From: Psoroptes ovis
Taxonomy: Eukaryota; Arthropoda; Arachnida; Sarcoptiformes; Psoroptidae
Reading direction: 5' to 3'
Assembly: GCA_002943765.1 (NCBI GenBank)
Contig: PQWQ01000003.1
Span: 2,046,001 to 2,110,000 of the forward strand
DNA length: 64,000 bases
Shown: positions 48,513 through 60,948 of the stretch, in pieces
Numbering within the stretch: position 1 is the stretch's first letter
Layout: the number at the start of each line of letters is the position of its first letter
The notes under the pieces: model-generated
Database searches by the model: none
Told to the model about the DNA's origin: nothing
The model's input: the letters and a program-made list of their open reading frames with translations, nothing else
Translations under genes and position numbers: made by a program

Positions 48513-49630
48513 TTATTTTGATGCAACGTATTTGATAAGATCAATGACACGGTTACTGTAACCATATTCATTATCATACCAAGCAATCAATTTGACAAAT
48601 GTTGGTGTCAATGCAATACCGGCTTTGGCATCAAAGATTGAACTGTGCGAGTCTGAAATGAAATCCGATGAAACGACCTATTTGTGGAAAGGAGAGAATT
48701 AATGTAAAATTTGTTTGAATTAAGAAATTCAAATAACAATGTAATCTATAATTAGAATATTAATCCTATCATGAAGGAAAAAGATTTTATAAATACCTCT
48801 TCATCAGTATATTCGAGAATTCCTTTCCAATGATCGCTTTCAGCTGCAGCTTTGACAGCAGCTTTAATATCATCATAAGAAGCCGGGGTTTTCAATGTGA
48901 CTGTAAGATCGACAACAGAAACATCTGGTACTGGTACACGGAGTGCCATACCAGTAAGTTTACCATTCAATTCTGGAATAACTTTACCGACAGCTTTAGC
49001 AGCACCGGTTGAGGCTGGAATAATGTTTTGACCAGCACCACGGCCATCACGCCACATTTTGCCACTTGGGCCATCGACTGTTTTTTGTGTGGCAGTGACA
49101 GCGTGAACAGTTGTCATCAAACCATGTTCAATGCCAAATTTGTCATTGATGACTTTAGCCAATGGAGCCAAACAATTTGTTGTGCATGAAGCATTGGAGA
49201 TAACTTGTTGACTGGGATCATAACTTTCATGATTGACACCCATAACATACATTGGAGCATCAGCAGACGGTGCAGAGATGATGACTTTTTTAGCACCACC
49301 AGCAATATGAGCTTTAGCTTTTTCTATGGTTGTAAATACACCGGTTGATTCGACAACATAATCTGCACCAACTTTGCCCCATGGAATATCGGCTGGATTA
49401 CGTTCTTGGAAAACTTGAATCTTTTGGCCATCGACAACTAAAAGACCACCTTCTTCTTTGACTTCACCTTGATAGCGGCCATGAGTTGAATCAAATTTAA
49501 ACATATAAACCATATATTTGACATCTAAAAATGGATCATTGACAGCAACAACTTCGACACCTTTCTTGATGGCAGCTCGCAATACAAGACGGCCAATACG
49601 TCCAAATCCATTAATACCAATTTTAACCAT
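48513..49630 (-). CDS. GAPDH: glyceraldehyde-3-phosphate dehydrogenase
   Basis: Two exons: 49630-48797 and 48677-48513, giving 332 aa, the usual family length. The Rossmann start is MVKIGINGFGRIGRLVLRAA; the active-site segment is SNASCTTNC with catalytic Cys149, and His176 follows in MTTVHAVTATQ. The second exon completes the protein with WYDNEYGYSNRV near the C-terminus. It is the cytosolic glycolytic enzyme that makes 1,3-bisphosphoglycerate with NAD and phosphate. Base composition is less AT-rich than its neighbours (GC at third positions), as expected for a highly expressed gene. No disruption. Confidence 0.97.
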
Positions 49631-50344
49631 TTTGAATGATTTTTTAATGAGAAAATTAATTAAATGTCAAATACTGGAAAATTAAATAAATAAAAATAAA
49701 TTTATGAATAAATATAGAAAAAATCAACAAAATGCTTACAATAAAATTTCAAATTGAAAAATTCAATTAAATGCTTTAAATGTCTTTTGAATGATCAAGA
49801 TGATCCCAGTGACCGGCAAACAAGTAAATGAATAAATATTTATACAAAACAGCAAAAATATAATTGAGTTAAATGTACAAATCTCTTGTGTGTTTGACTG
49901 TGAAACGCAGGCGCTTTTAATCAGCAACAACAATTTCGATAATCAAATTGAATTATGAAAAAAGTTGAAACAAATAACCTTGAGTATTTTTCATTAGGAC
50001 TTTTACGATGCGCATGTTTCGGGTTGAATTTAAATGGCAAAAAAATCAAGCATCGTGAACAATGAAATGGTGAAATTGATAAAATTTTGCCACTCTTGAT
50101 TATATTTGTTTTGTGTTGTTGCTATGTGACGTTGACATTTTAGATGAATTCAATATATTGACTATAGACTAGTCTAATCATACACATATATACAAAAGAA
50201 GGGTGGAGAAGTAGTTTAAAACTTAATTGTATCACCAAATGGCGCTAATTTACTTTTTTGAAAAAAATGATGTAATGAATAGTGTAAAAGATGAAATCAT
50301 TAAAAATAATTATGATTAAGGAAATCAATTTGACAATTCATCGA
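49631..50344. promoter_or_regulatory. GAPDH promoter region and 3' flank of IK
   Basis: 714 bp, AT-rich. GAPDH is transcribed leftwards from here. A short GC patch lies at about 49904-49916 (GAAACGCAGGCGC). No further gene. Confidence 0.45.
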
Positions 50345-52035
50345 CTATGATGATGATAGATATGACATTCCAATTTTTTCACCTGATTGCTTCTTCTTAT
50401 TGATTAATGCATTTATTTTTTGATATTGACGATCTAATTTAGCTTTTTCATTGTTTTTCATGCGTTGTGTTGTCATCGTTTTGTCACCTGATGATCTATA
50501 TTTTTCTTTTTTATTTCTATTATCTTCATCTTCATAATCATCATTATCGTTGTAATTAGATCTCATTTGTTTTCGATCTTTTACTTTATTACTGCCTATC
50601 TCATTATCATCATCGTCATCATCAGTATCGATAATGGCATCATCGTTTTCGGCATAACCAGGATAACATTCGGCATAGCTATCAGGTTCAGTTTGTTTAG
50701 GTATTTTAGATTTTTTATTAATTTTAGTAGGTAAATTCTCAACAATTGTTGCTGCCATTTCCGATGCTGCTGTTTTGTGTTCACTGTCTTCATTTTTGGT
50801 TGTGGTAGATGTTGTTTCAAAATATGATTTACGTTTACCGTTTTGAATATTATCACAGAATGATGATGATGTTCGCTTTGATTTAATATCTGGTACATAA
50901 TCTCCAATATCATCATAGATACTGTCATATTCACTCTTCATTTTTTCTTTGGGAGTTGATGTCGAAAATTTTTCATCCGAAATCGATGAATCATATTTAC
51001 GTTTTTGTTTCTTACTCGAACCTGATCGTATTTGACTCCAAATTTGTATCAATTTATTCAATATAATTTCATTAGTACTCATTGAACTCAAAGAATCCAA
51101 GTTTGGACATTCAGCTTTGCTACGAATGATTGTTGTCGAGATATCATTCTCAGGAAAATCATTAGCTATAAACAATTAGAAAATTTGTGTCAGTTTTTGC
51201 CTTAAATATTAATACATCAGTGCATACTTAAATCATATTGATATGCCATTCTGCCTTGCCGGAATAATTCATTTCTTTGAGGTAAATTTTTATTGAAAAT
51301 AATCTTCAATAAATTCGCAGCTTTCTCACTTTTGATAGCATAACGGTCTTGATCATCGAATGATGCATCATTCTTATGTTGTTTACGCATCTTCCTTTGT
51401 TTTTCTTCTTGACGCAACTTTTCTTCATCTTCTTTCTGTTGCTGCTCTTCGAGAAAGGCTTTTTCTTCTTCTTGTGCCTCAATTTCAGCTTTAATTTTTT
51501 GTAATAATGCATAATCTAGACCTTTGACTAAATGTGTGTGTTCAATATCCCCACCTAAATATTTTGACTCTTGAATCAATTGTTTTCTGCGTTCAGCAGC
51601 ATCCATATCAAAATTATTTGGACCAACAGCGTGATATGCTGTGCTATTGATTAGAAACTCAGAATTTTTCACAGCATCAACATTTGATCCATCACGACGT
51701 TCTTTAGCACGATCACGATATTTTTTTGCCAATTCAGTTAGAACATCTCCATCCTTTTTTCTAATCATTTCATAGATTTTTTTCTTCTTTTTCAAATTTT
51801 CATTTTGTTCTGATTTTGATTTATTGCCACTTCCATGTTTATTCCGCACAGAACCACGAATCGATGCAGATGATGATTGTCCACTTTGAACATTTCTCGG
51901 TGTCATCATTAATTTACGAAAATCATCATTAGTCATCGGTTGTGATCGTTCCTGGTTGATCACCTGATTTTGTACATTTTTCGATGATATTGCTGATGGC
52001 GGTGCCAATGGATTAGAGAATGGTTCGTTGTCCAT
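50345..52035 (-). CDS. IK: spliceosomal protein RED (IK cytokine)
   Basis: Two exons: 52035-51228 and 51165-50345, giving 542 aa (human 557). The start is MDNEPFSNPLAPP; then TNDDFRKLMMTPR, LAKKYRDRAKERRDG, RKQLIQESKYLGGDIEHTH, LVKGLDYALLQKIKAEI, RNELFRQGRMAYQYDL and, after the intron, NDISTTIIRSKAECPNL. DIGDYVP, SYAECYPGY and KAELDRQ-type sequence close to the end match RED in order. RED is a nuclear component of the spliceosomal B complex. The central RED/RER dipeptide repeat of vertebrates is reduced, replaced by Asp/Asn-rich stretches. The ATG lies 203 bp from the PINK1 ATG on the other strand. Confidence 0.95.
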
Positions 52036-52238
52036 ATTTCCGTGGAAAAAAAATCAAATTTTGTTTTTAAAAATTTTATTTGTAAACAAAATCAAATCGA
52101 AACATTCAAATCATTTCTATTTTTACATAAAGGATTCACTCAGGTGTCAATAGAATCCAATCCGATTCTAATCAAAATTATGTAAAAAATGAGTCGCAAT
52201 TAAGGAAATTACGTAAAAATTAATGAGAATAAACAAAA
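52036..52238. promoter_or_regulatory. 203-bp bidirectional promoter region of IK and PINK1
   Basis: The two start codons face away from each other across 203 bp, so both 5'UTRs and promoters must fit here, or the transcripts overlap into coding sequence. AT-rich, no obvious TATA or GC box distinguishable from background. Confidence 0.6.
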
Positions 52239-54017
52239 ATGATAATTTCATATTTGAAACAGCAAAATTCCGATCATCGATTGATTAAATTCTTTCTACA
52301 TAATGCCATCAAACAATGTAGCTGGTCAACCAAACAACAACAATTGATATCATCGTCCTTCAAAAGGCTACGAAATTTCGCAAAATTTTTATCAAATAAT
52401 TATTCATTATTATTGTTTTCAAAAAAAATCTTACCAAATAAAAATGTAATAACATTATCAAAAAATTTATATTCACAATCAAAAATTATACGGCATTTAT
52501 TTCGCAATACTGTCAATGTTGAACGTTATTATTTTGGAAATTCATTTATTAAAACATTCAATAATAATCATAGAGTGCTAATTCGTGGCACGACTGGATT
52601 GTCTTTAGGTTTAATAGGCATATATTATCGTGATGATAATGGAAATCCTGTCTGGTCTGATAATAATTGCGCTCAAAAAATAAGAAATCTTGATTTTAGA
52701 GAATACTTTAAATCAATTAAAGACCCATTGTTCGATTCTGATGAAATACGAGATGATATCGATAAAACTGAATACATCCAATTCAATGATTTCATTTCAA
52801 AAGGATGCTGTGGTGCTGTGCATAAAGGAAAAATTAAGAGCAAGGATGATTATTCTGATGTTGCGATCAAAATGTTATTCAATTTTGATATGAGTTCTAA
52901 TTCTATGGCAATCATAAGAGAATCAATCAAAGAATGCGTACCATATCGTGGACGATTCGGTTTTGATGTATCTGACTTGAAAAGAACAATAATATCACCT
53001 CATCCAAACATCGTGAAAATTCTGTCAGCATTTGTGGATGAACTTAAACCGATAGGGAATTCAAGCAAGATGAATTACAAGTTTGCTTTACCGCCGACAT
53101 ATGGTGGTTTTGGTCACACACGAACATTATTCATTATGCAAAAACTTTATGATATGTCATTGAAACAATATTTAATATCGAATCCGTTTCCGGAAGAATA
53201 TTGTTCCTCAGCAATATTAACACAATGTTTCGAAGCCATAGATTTTCTGAATAAAAATCAAATATCTCATCGTGATATTAAGCCAGATAACTTTCTTGTT
53301 GAATTATCAAAAATTGAAAATGATTTTCCATGGATCGTTATCACAGATTTCGGTTTGTGCTCCACCAAGTTAAGGATACCTTTTGAAAGTGATGAAGTGT
53401 GTAAAGGTGGTAATCGTGCTTTAATGGCCCCAGAAATTAAAAAAGCTCAGCCAAATAAACATGAAATGTTAGATTACACAAAAGCAGATTTATGGTCGAT
53501 GGCAACGATCGCATATGAAATATTTGGACATGTTAATCCATTTTATCGTGAACAAATGAATGGCTCAGGATTAGATAGTGCATATTATTCGGACTCTCAA
53601 ATACCTGAATTTGAATCTGATTTACCATTATTGTCATCTATGATAAAGAAAATATTACGAAATAATCCTGAAGAGGTGAGTTTAAAATCTCATGAGTTTC
53701 ATGATTAATTTTAATCACAATTTTTTTTTGTCAAAAAGCGTCCATCAATAGGGCTAGTATCTGCTTATTGTCATCTTTTGTTACAATATGGATCGCAAAA
53801 ATTACAAACCTTATTAAAATTGAAAAATTACGAAATGAAAAATCAATTTTTAAAACAATGGTTCAAAAAATTATCATATAAGAAATTATATGAAATGATT
53901 GATGATGATAAAAGTGAATATTCGAATAATTATCGTATGCAAATAATATTTTTATCGAAATACAGTGATATTGAATTGATTGATATTTTAAATGAATCAT
54001 GCAATGAATTTTATTGA
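52239..54017 (+). CDS. PINK1: PTEN-induced kinase 1, mitochondrial Ser/Thr kinase
   Basis: Two exons: 52239-53675 and 53739-54017, giving 571 aa (human 581). The N-terminus (residues 1 to about 50) is basic and hydrophobic, compatible with a mitochondrial presequence; a membrane segment is at about 114-130 (LIRGTTGLSLGLIGIYY). Kinase motifs: ISKGCCGAVHKG (glycine loop, about 187-198), VAIKM with Lys211, SPHPNIVKIL, HRDIKPDN with catalytic Asp346, DFG at 370-372, MAPE at 396-399, DLWSMATIAYEIFG and VNPFY, in the order and wording of PINK1. The C-terminal extension (exon 2) is present. PINK1 accumulates on depolarised mitochondria and phosphorylates ubiquitin and Parkin, starting mitophagy. The loop before HPN is shorter than in mammals. 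All key residues are intact. Confidence 0.93.
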
Positions 54018-54039
54018 AAAAAGAAAAATACTAGAATTA

Positions 54040-54045
54040 AATAAA
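54040..54045 (+). terminator. polyadenylation signal AATAAA of PINK1
   Basis: AATAAA 23 bp after the PINK1 stop; the convergent UBE4B stop lies at 54206. Confidence 0.5.
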
Positions 54046-54205
54046 ATTAGAAAAAAATTCGTATCAATATTATGAATGATTTGACTGATTATTGTTGAAT
54101 AAAATTTTCATTAAAAAAAGTTTGTTCAATATATTTACAAATTCATTTGTTTTGAAAGTTGAAATAATGATTAGCAATTATTTTTGTTCATACTCGAGTC
54201 TCATT

Positions 54206-57200
54206 TTATTCATCAGCTTCATCAGTATCGATTTCAATATTTTTATTCAATTCTTTGGCCATACGAATTTTAGCTTGTTTCCATTCTTTTATCTCTTTTC
54301 GTAGCTCATCATCTGAGCAAAAATCATTGAATAATGTTTTAAATCAAAATTTAATTATTCAACAAAAGATTTATTTACTCAATACTTACTTGGCACGAGC
54401 ATATCTTCTGTCAACGGTTGACGATTGAATGGATCAGTCGATGCATTTAATAAATGACGAATTATCACAGATCGGTCCATAATGTTTCCACTTGGCAAAA
54501 TAACCGGATCATCCATGATGGTATCCATTAAGGGATCTTTGTAATTATCTGGTGCATCACTAAAATCGATTTCCATTTGTTTTTTTATTTCCAATATTTT
54601 TTCCACTTCTGATATGATCATCAAAAACGATTCAATTTTATGTTGTGATTTGATATGAATACGTTCCATTTTAGATGCAGCATTTTGAAATAATTCTTTG
54701 TTATATGATCTTTCATCATTAGCAATCGCCTGAAAATTTTACGGTTTTTTCCGTTATATTAAATTTCATTGTTTTTAACCACAATTTACTTACTTGATAA
54801 AATTTTTTCGATTTCAAATGTAAATAAATATCAGTAATTTTATCCAATAAATATTTGGGATCCCAACCATATTTTTCTGGATTCGGTACTTTAAGACTTT
54901 TGCATTTTTTACCACATAATTGTTGTAGATTAAAATTAAGCATTGCAGCTAATCTGTCAATTAGTTCCTGAATTGAAGTAAAAAAATTGAAATTCTGTAT
55001 TTTTACATAATTCATAAGTAAACTTGCCATGGCTTCAAATGGTTTTTGTACGGTTTTTGTCAAATAATGTAACATATCGACATTTTCGACAGCTAAAATC
55101 AAAAATGAACGACATTGTCGCTCATCAATGGCCAATTGTCTTTCACGTGTTTCACGTTGTTCCCTGGTTTGTCGATTCCAATTTTCTGGATTTTTCATAT
55201 CTTCTTTCACTTCATGGATACGTTTCAACGAAACTAATGCTTCATCTAATAAAAATGTAGTATCATTCATCAACATATTGATGAATTTGACAAAGTTTTT
55301 TCCATTATCAGCTTCATTTATTATAGCATATTGTTGTTTTTGATTTGTCCAAAATGACTTGAATATAATACTAATGTGATAACGAATTGTAAATTTATCA
55401 TAAAACTCATTCGATGTGCCAGTTATTTCAACATCTGTATAAAATTTCATCAAAGCACTTACAAGATATTGATCCGATAATGGATGATTTATTATTTTTG
55501 AATGAAACGTTGATGAATGTGTATTGACGATTGGACTCGATAGAAAAACAATTTCAATAAATTTGGCTGTCAAATATGGATTATTGATATAATGTGGCGA
55601 ACAAATTATGACAATAATGAACAATATTAAACATTCGAAATTTGCTGAATCATAATATGGATTTGGCGGTTCTAATATTGTTGAACAATGTTGTATAATG
55701 AATATTAGAAAATCAGCCAAATCTTCCAGATACCAATCTGGATAACTAGCAAAAATTGGTGGTACAGTTTGCGGCAATGGTAATTCAAGGTAATCATATT
55801 CATTATCACAATTAATTAGTTTCAATAGAAAATGAATAAATTGATTATAGAAAGTCATACAGCGACCAAGAAAGCGTTCATCTAATAAACCAGCTTCAGC
55901 ACATAATTTCGATTTATGATAACGCAACATTTGTTCTTTGTAACGACGTAAACGACTTGATTGATCGGATTGATGAGCTTCAATGAAACGATTCAATTCT
56001 CTAATCGTTCTCAAACGTCGCATATGTTTACGTATGCATGGTATAACACTTAAATGATGCGCATATAATGTTTGAAAAAAACATTGAGTTGAGAATGTAA
56101 TTTCATTCCAAGCGAAATCTGGTTTAGATGTTTCTTGTTCTAACCATTTTTCAGCTTCATTTTGACTAAATTTAATACGTGAATCATCTTTTTTAATTGC
56201 TAATGGATTCGATTCCGAATTCAAAGGGAATAATGGATCAATCTTTTCACGTTTAATTTTCACCGATAATAATTGTAAAACACTGGTAAGATTAGTGAAA
56301 AAACCATCTGATGCAACAGATTTTTCATCAGCATGTAAACGTGAACGAGTATTGTTGCGCAATAATGCTTCAGTAAAGAAATCTAATGTACGAGCTCTAC
56401 TTTTTTGATTCAATAATAATGAATGGAATATTGGAAACAATAAATCACGACGTATATAATCTAATGTATTTTGTAAATCGATCGTTGTCTGCTTGACCAC
56501 ATCATGACCATGTTTACTTGGATAATATTTTTCGACTATTTTAGGCTATTGAAAAATTTGTTTGATGAGTATAGATTGCAAAGAAAAACTCAAGACTTAC
56601 ATCATCTTCAGCGAAAACTGATAAACGCAAAAATGGTGACATGTATGCTATTTTAGAGAATTCACGTCCACTGGATTCGGATATGCTTTTCGGCAACCAA
56701 TTGACCATATGAGTTAACTTTGAGAAGAAAATAAATCATCATTTCAAATAACCTTAAAAATATATGGATATTTACCAGTTCACCAATCGGATAATTTGAT
56801 TTTCCAACTGATACATTACAAATTTGATTCAATATTTGTAATGGCAATTTATGATTATCATAGATGAATGAACAATATGCATTCATATCTAGCCAAAGGT
56901 TTTGCAAAATTGGTGCAAATATTGATGCAAACAATGTCGGCGAATAATGATTATAAGTATTGACGATGAAACTATTGATGAAATCTGGATGTAATTTTTC
57001 AGCATATAATAATTGTAGGAAATAATTGATGAGATATGAATCCGATTCCGATTGATTCATAATAAGTGCAACAAAATTAATGCATTGATTTTTAATCGAA
57101 GTTAATAAATCACGTATGATTGGTGTTTCATATTTTTCTAATGTCAATTTTTCTTCTTTGTTAGCACGATTGAATGAATCCAATACATATGATAATGCCA

Positions 57201-58588
57201 ATATGTATTTATTACGATATGTTATGAAATTAATTGCTTCAAATTCATTGTTTTTCTTGATTTTAAATGTTGATTGTAATATAGAAACAAAATTATCTGG
57301 TTTAAATTTATTAAAATAAGTTAAACTTTCATCAAAATTGATTGATTGATTAATTAAATTGTCGACTATTTCCATCAATATGAATTGAATTATATTTTTA
57401 TAATCATCAGTTGGCTTAATTTTTGCTTTCAATTCTTGAAGATTTATTGTTACCGGTGATTGAATCAACTGATCACTAGATTGATTTTCATTCGATGTTG
57501 ATATTTCAACATTAAATGTTTTTGAAATTATATTAAATATAGTCAAAGATAATGAATTTGATTCTTCAAATGAATCCAAAACATTATCAGATTTAGCTTC
57601 GAATGAATTTTCATCACGTTGTCGTTTAAGATTTTCACGTCTTTCTTCAATTTTATCGACATCCATTTTTTCAATACGATCATCAGAACCACAAATGTTT
57701 GGATTTAATTTATCATTATTCTCTTGTGGTGTTGTACAATCGACATCCATTGCTGATGCTGATTCATATGATGATGAACATGATTTATCCGAAACAAAAT
57801 CTAAATTAACATCATATTTCAATGATTTATTTCCTTGTTGTTGTTGTTGCTGTGGATTATTGTTGATATTATTAGGGTTATTCACATTTTGTTGTTTTGA
57901 ATGTTGCAGGGTGTCATTTCTTTTCTTATTTTTATTCATAATATTCGTTTTGGTCGATGAAACACAATTCAAAGGTTTATGTTTGGTAATAACACTTGAT
58001 TCGGCAAGCTGTGGTAAATTGGCAGATGATGCTGTTGTTGTAATTGTTTTTGATGCCACTACATTAATAGATGAATGAACTTGCTGTTGGCCGGTAATGT
58101 TATTGTTATCATTGTTATTGGTATTACTGAAGACACCAGCACCAGCTAATCTTGAAAGTCGTTTGCGTCGTAACTTATATTTTATCAATAAATAAACACA
58201 GAAAAATGAAATTAAAACAATAAATCATCAACAACGACATAAACGAAATCATAACATAATTACAAGGTCATTATTCGATTAAAGCAAGAAGGCAGACAGA
58301 TAAAAAATGAATTCGGAAAAATATATGTTCACAACTTACCTCTTCTGGTGTCAATTCTTTTGATTCTCTAGGAACATAAAATTCTGGCGGTTGTTGTTGT
58401 TGTTGTTGAGAATGAGACGATGAAGATGTGGATGCTGTCGATGTTGATGGCAAATCATTGATGATTACATCATTTATCACATCAGTTTCATGATTATTGT
58501 CAAGGTTTTCTTCATTTGAAATATTTTCTGCATTATTCGACGATGATGATGCTGATGATTTATTTAAATTTTCCGTTGATTGATCCAT
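54206..58588 (-). CDS. UBE4B: ubiquitin conjugation factor E4 B (U-box E3/E4 ligase)
   Basis: Six exons: 58588-58340, 58173-56776, 56717-56601, 56545-54794, 54729-54390, 54312-54206; phases join and give 1,320 aa. The N-terminus has the LRRKRLSRLAGAGVF motif of UBE4B and a long Ser/Asn/Gln-rich region. The Ufd2 core is highly conserved: SECFF-type TQCFFQTLYAHHLSVIP, RRLRTIRELNRFIE, AGLLDERFLGRCM, NPYLTAKFIEIVF, LVSALMKFYTDVEITG, EFYDKFTIRYHIS, FVKFINMLMNDTTFLLDE, RLAAMLNFNLQQLCG and NPEKYGWDPKYLL. The C-terminal U-box reads SDAPDNYKDPLMDTI, PSGNIMDRSVIIRHLL and TDPFNRQPLTEDML, with a short acidic tail. It extends ubiquitin chains on substrates with the Cdc48/p97 machinery in cytosol and nucleus. 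A possible 39-bp intron sits inside exon 4 (54968-55006). Confidence 0.95.
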
Positions 58589-59367
58589 AATTTGATTGAT
58601 TCAAATTGAATTGAAAAAAAGATTTTTATGACTGAAATAATAAGAAAATTCAATGAAATTAATTGATTGAATGAAATTCAAAAAATATTCAAACTTACCT
58701 TTTAATCTTCAATTAGTTTAGCATAAATCGAGGTGAATAAGAGATGACTATTTGAATTGAATGATAATTAAAAATAATAGAAAATTTAGACGAATGATTT
58801 GAGAAATCCTATGTAATCCAAATGAAATCAGATGATATGACAATATAAATTCAATTATTTATCAAAATTTTCAACGTGATTGATGGAAACATCAATTGAT
58901 AACTTAAAACATCAATTAATTAATGTTAATGATAATCTCAATTTATATGTATGAGTGTGTATGTGTGTGTGTGTTTAGTCAATACAATGTAATAATAATG
59001 AGTTTTGTATGTTGGTTGTTGTCATATGTATGAGTAGTGTTTAATTGATGATGTTTATTAAGATAAAAATCATATGAAAAATCGTTTTTTTTGCAACAAA
59101 AAAAAAGTTTTAAATATCGCAATGTTTACACACTCGCGGCCATACACAAAGCAATCAAATGAAAACCAAAAATCAAATCAAATTAAATTGAATTTGAATC
59201 AAATCAATTCGAAACCAGAAAAATAAAACAAAATTTTCATCGAATCAAATGAGATTTACTTTGAGCATCAGACGACTATTGCAAGCTTTTATTTCATTTT
59301 TTTTACTTGCTTGCTTTAACATTTCATTTTGAACACACACACAGACACACACGAAGCATATCAAACC

Positions 59368-59438
59368 AAAAAAAAAAAAAAAAAAAAAAAATGCAACAAC
59401 AAAGCAATATCGGATAATAGCAGCAGCAGCAGCAGCAG
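59368..59438. repeat. A24 homopolymer and CAG microsatellite
   Basis: A 24-base A run at 59368-59391, then 27 bp, then a (CAG)6-type tract. No target duplication or retrogene sequence is attached to the A run. Confidence 0.7.
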
Positions 59439-60916
59439 TAGACTCTTTGGCTAAATGAATTGTAATGAATGAATGACTTGAATGAATTGGCTGTATGAAT
59501 CGACAAAGGCAAACACATATAGCAATTTATAAATGACAAGACAACACAAAAAATGAAAATCACTCAAAGCATTGAAATGTGTGAACGATGACAGACGTGT
59601 TTTTATTCACATTTAGTCGTAGATTTTACATTTACTTTTCGCGAATTTGGAAGTGGGAAGACAAGAAGAATTATCATCAAGAATCGCAAGAATTTAAGCG
59701 AATGATTCACTTTGAAAATTCAAAATTCTATGCAATGTTTGTCATGTAGTTGTTCATATGAGAATTCTTCATAGGATTTTGTTTGATTTCAAAGAATTTT
59801 TCGATTTGAATTTCTAATATTTTGTTCGCTTCTTTCAATTCTTAGAAAGAATATTCAAGAATTATTCGGAATTTCGTTTAAAATTTGATGATGATGGTGT
59901 TATTATCATACTTTGAAATATATACAAAGTATGATTAAAAAAGTTGAATGATTCGCATTAAAAATTGTATGATTTCGTATTTAAATAAATAGAATTTCAA
60001 TATTATTTTCCTCAAATTCAATTTCAATTTCATAGAATTTTCAAATAATGAAAATTATCACTAATTCACACTTGAACACATTGAATTGGGTGTGTCTGAA
60101 GTCATATCATGGATTGATATTCAGAAATCGTTAGAAATTATATAGTTTAGATCAAAATTATTGAATCGATCAGCACTGATTGATAATTGTGTTTTGATTG
60201 ATTTGAACTGATTAAAATTTAATGAATTTTATTTGATTTAACACAAGATTAAAATATGGCCAGATATCAATATGAAAATAACAAACAAAAATAATATCAT
60301 TGGCTCGGAAAAGTGCGACTTGGCTAATGAATTTCGGATTAATTTTTAATTTTTTTGGCAAATCTTCGATTGACATTATGATCTTGATATTCTTCATTTG
60401 TTCATTTGCTCATATGATTAGTCTTCAACGAATGAATGAATGAACATTGAAGATAATTAACTGCTTAAAGAACAAACTGCGTTCAAAGACATACTGAAAA
60501 ACGCATGCGAATTTTGAATTCTTCATCATCAAAATTCTCTGTATTTAATCGTCCAAAATCATCTTGTGACCATTTTTTTTGTCAAAACACATTCATTCAT
60601 GATTCATTGTGTTCGAGTCCAATTAAATTGATTGAATGTATGTTGTTTTTTTGCATATAAAAAAATATTAATTTACTAAAATTTTCAAGGAGAAATGATC
60701 AGTGGAAAAATTCAGAAAAAAAGGTTGTTGTTCGTTAAATTGGCGAATGTCTTTGAATTTGCATGTTTTTCGTTTTTGGTGCAATTCAATAAACAGCACA
60801 TAAAGCACCAAAGAAATTCATGTTTCTTAGAAATTTTACATGGAAATGAATAAATAAATTCAAAGAAATGTTGTCAATTGCATATACGAATTCATGTTTT
60901 AAAAATATATGGATAC

Positions 60917-60948
60917 GTCTTAAGACTTGGTTAGGTTTGTCTTAAGAC
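60917..60948. repeat. two identical 10-bp palindromes
   Basis: GTCTTAAGAC at 60917-60926 and again at 60939-60948, 22 bp from start to start (two helical turns). Each is self-complementary. Confidence 0.7.

Noticed and set aside
54794..56545. UBE4A rather than UBE4B
   Set aside because: The N-terminal RRKRLSRLAG motif, SDAPDNYKDPLMDT U-box entry and RSYNKELF segment are of UBE4B type.
59368..59391. A24 run as the tail of a retroposed gene
   Set aside because: No open frame, no similarity and no flanking duplication next to it; it belongs to a simple-repeat patch.
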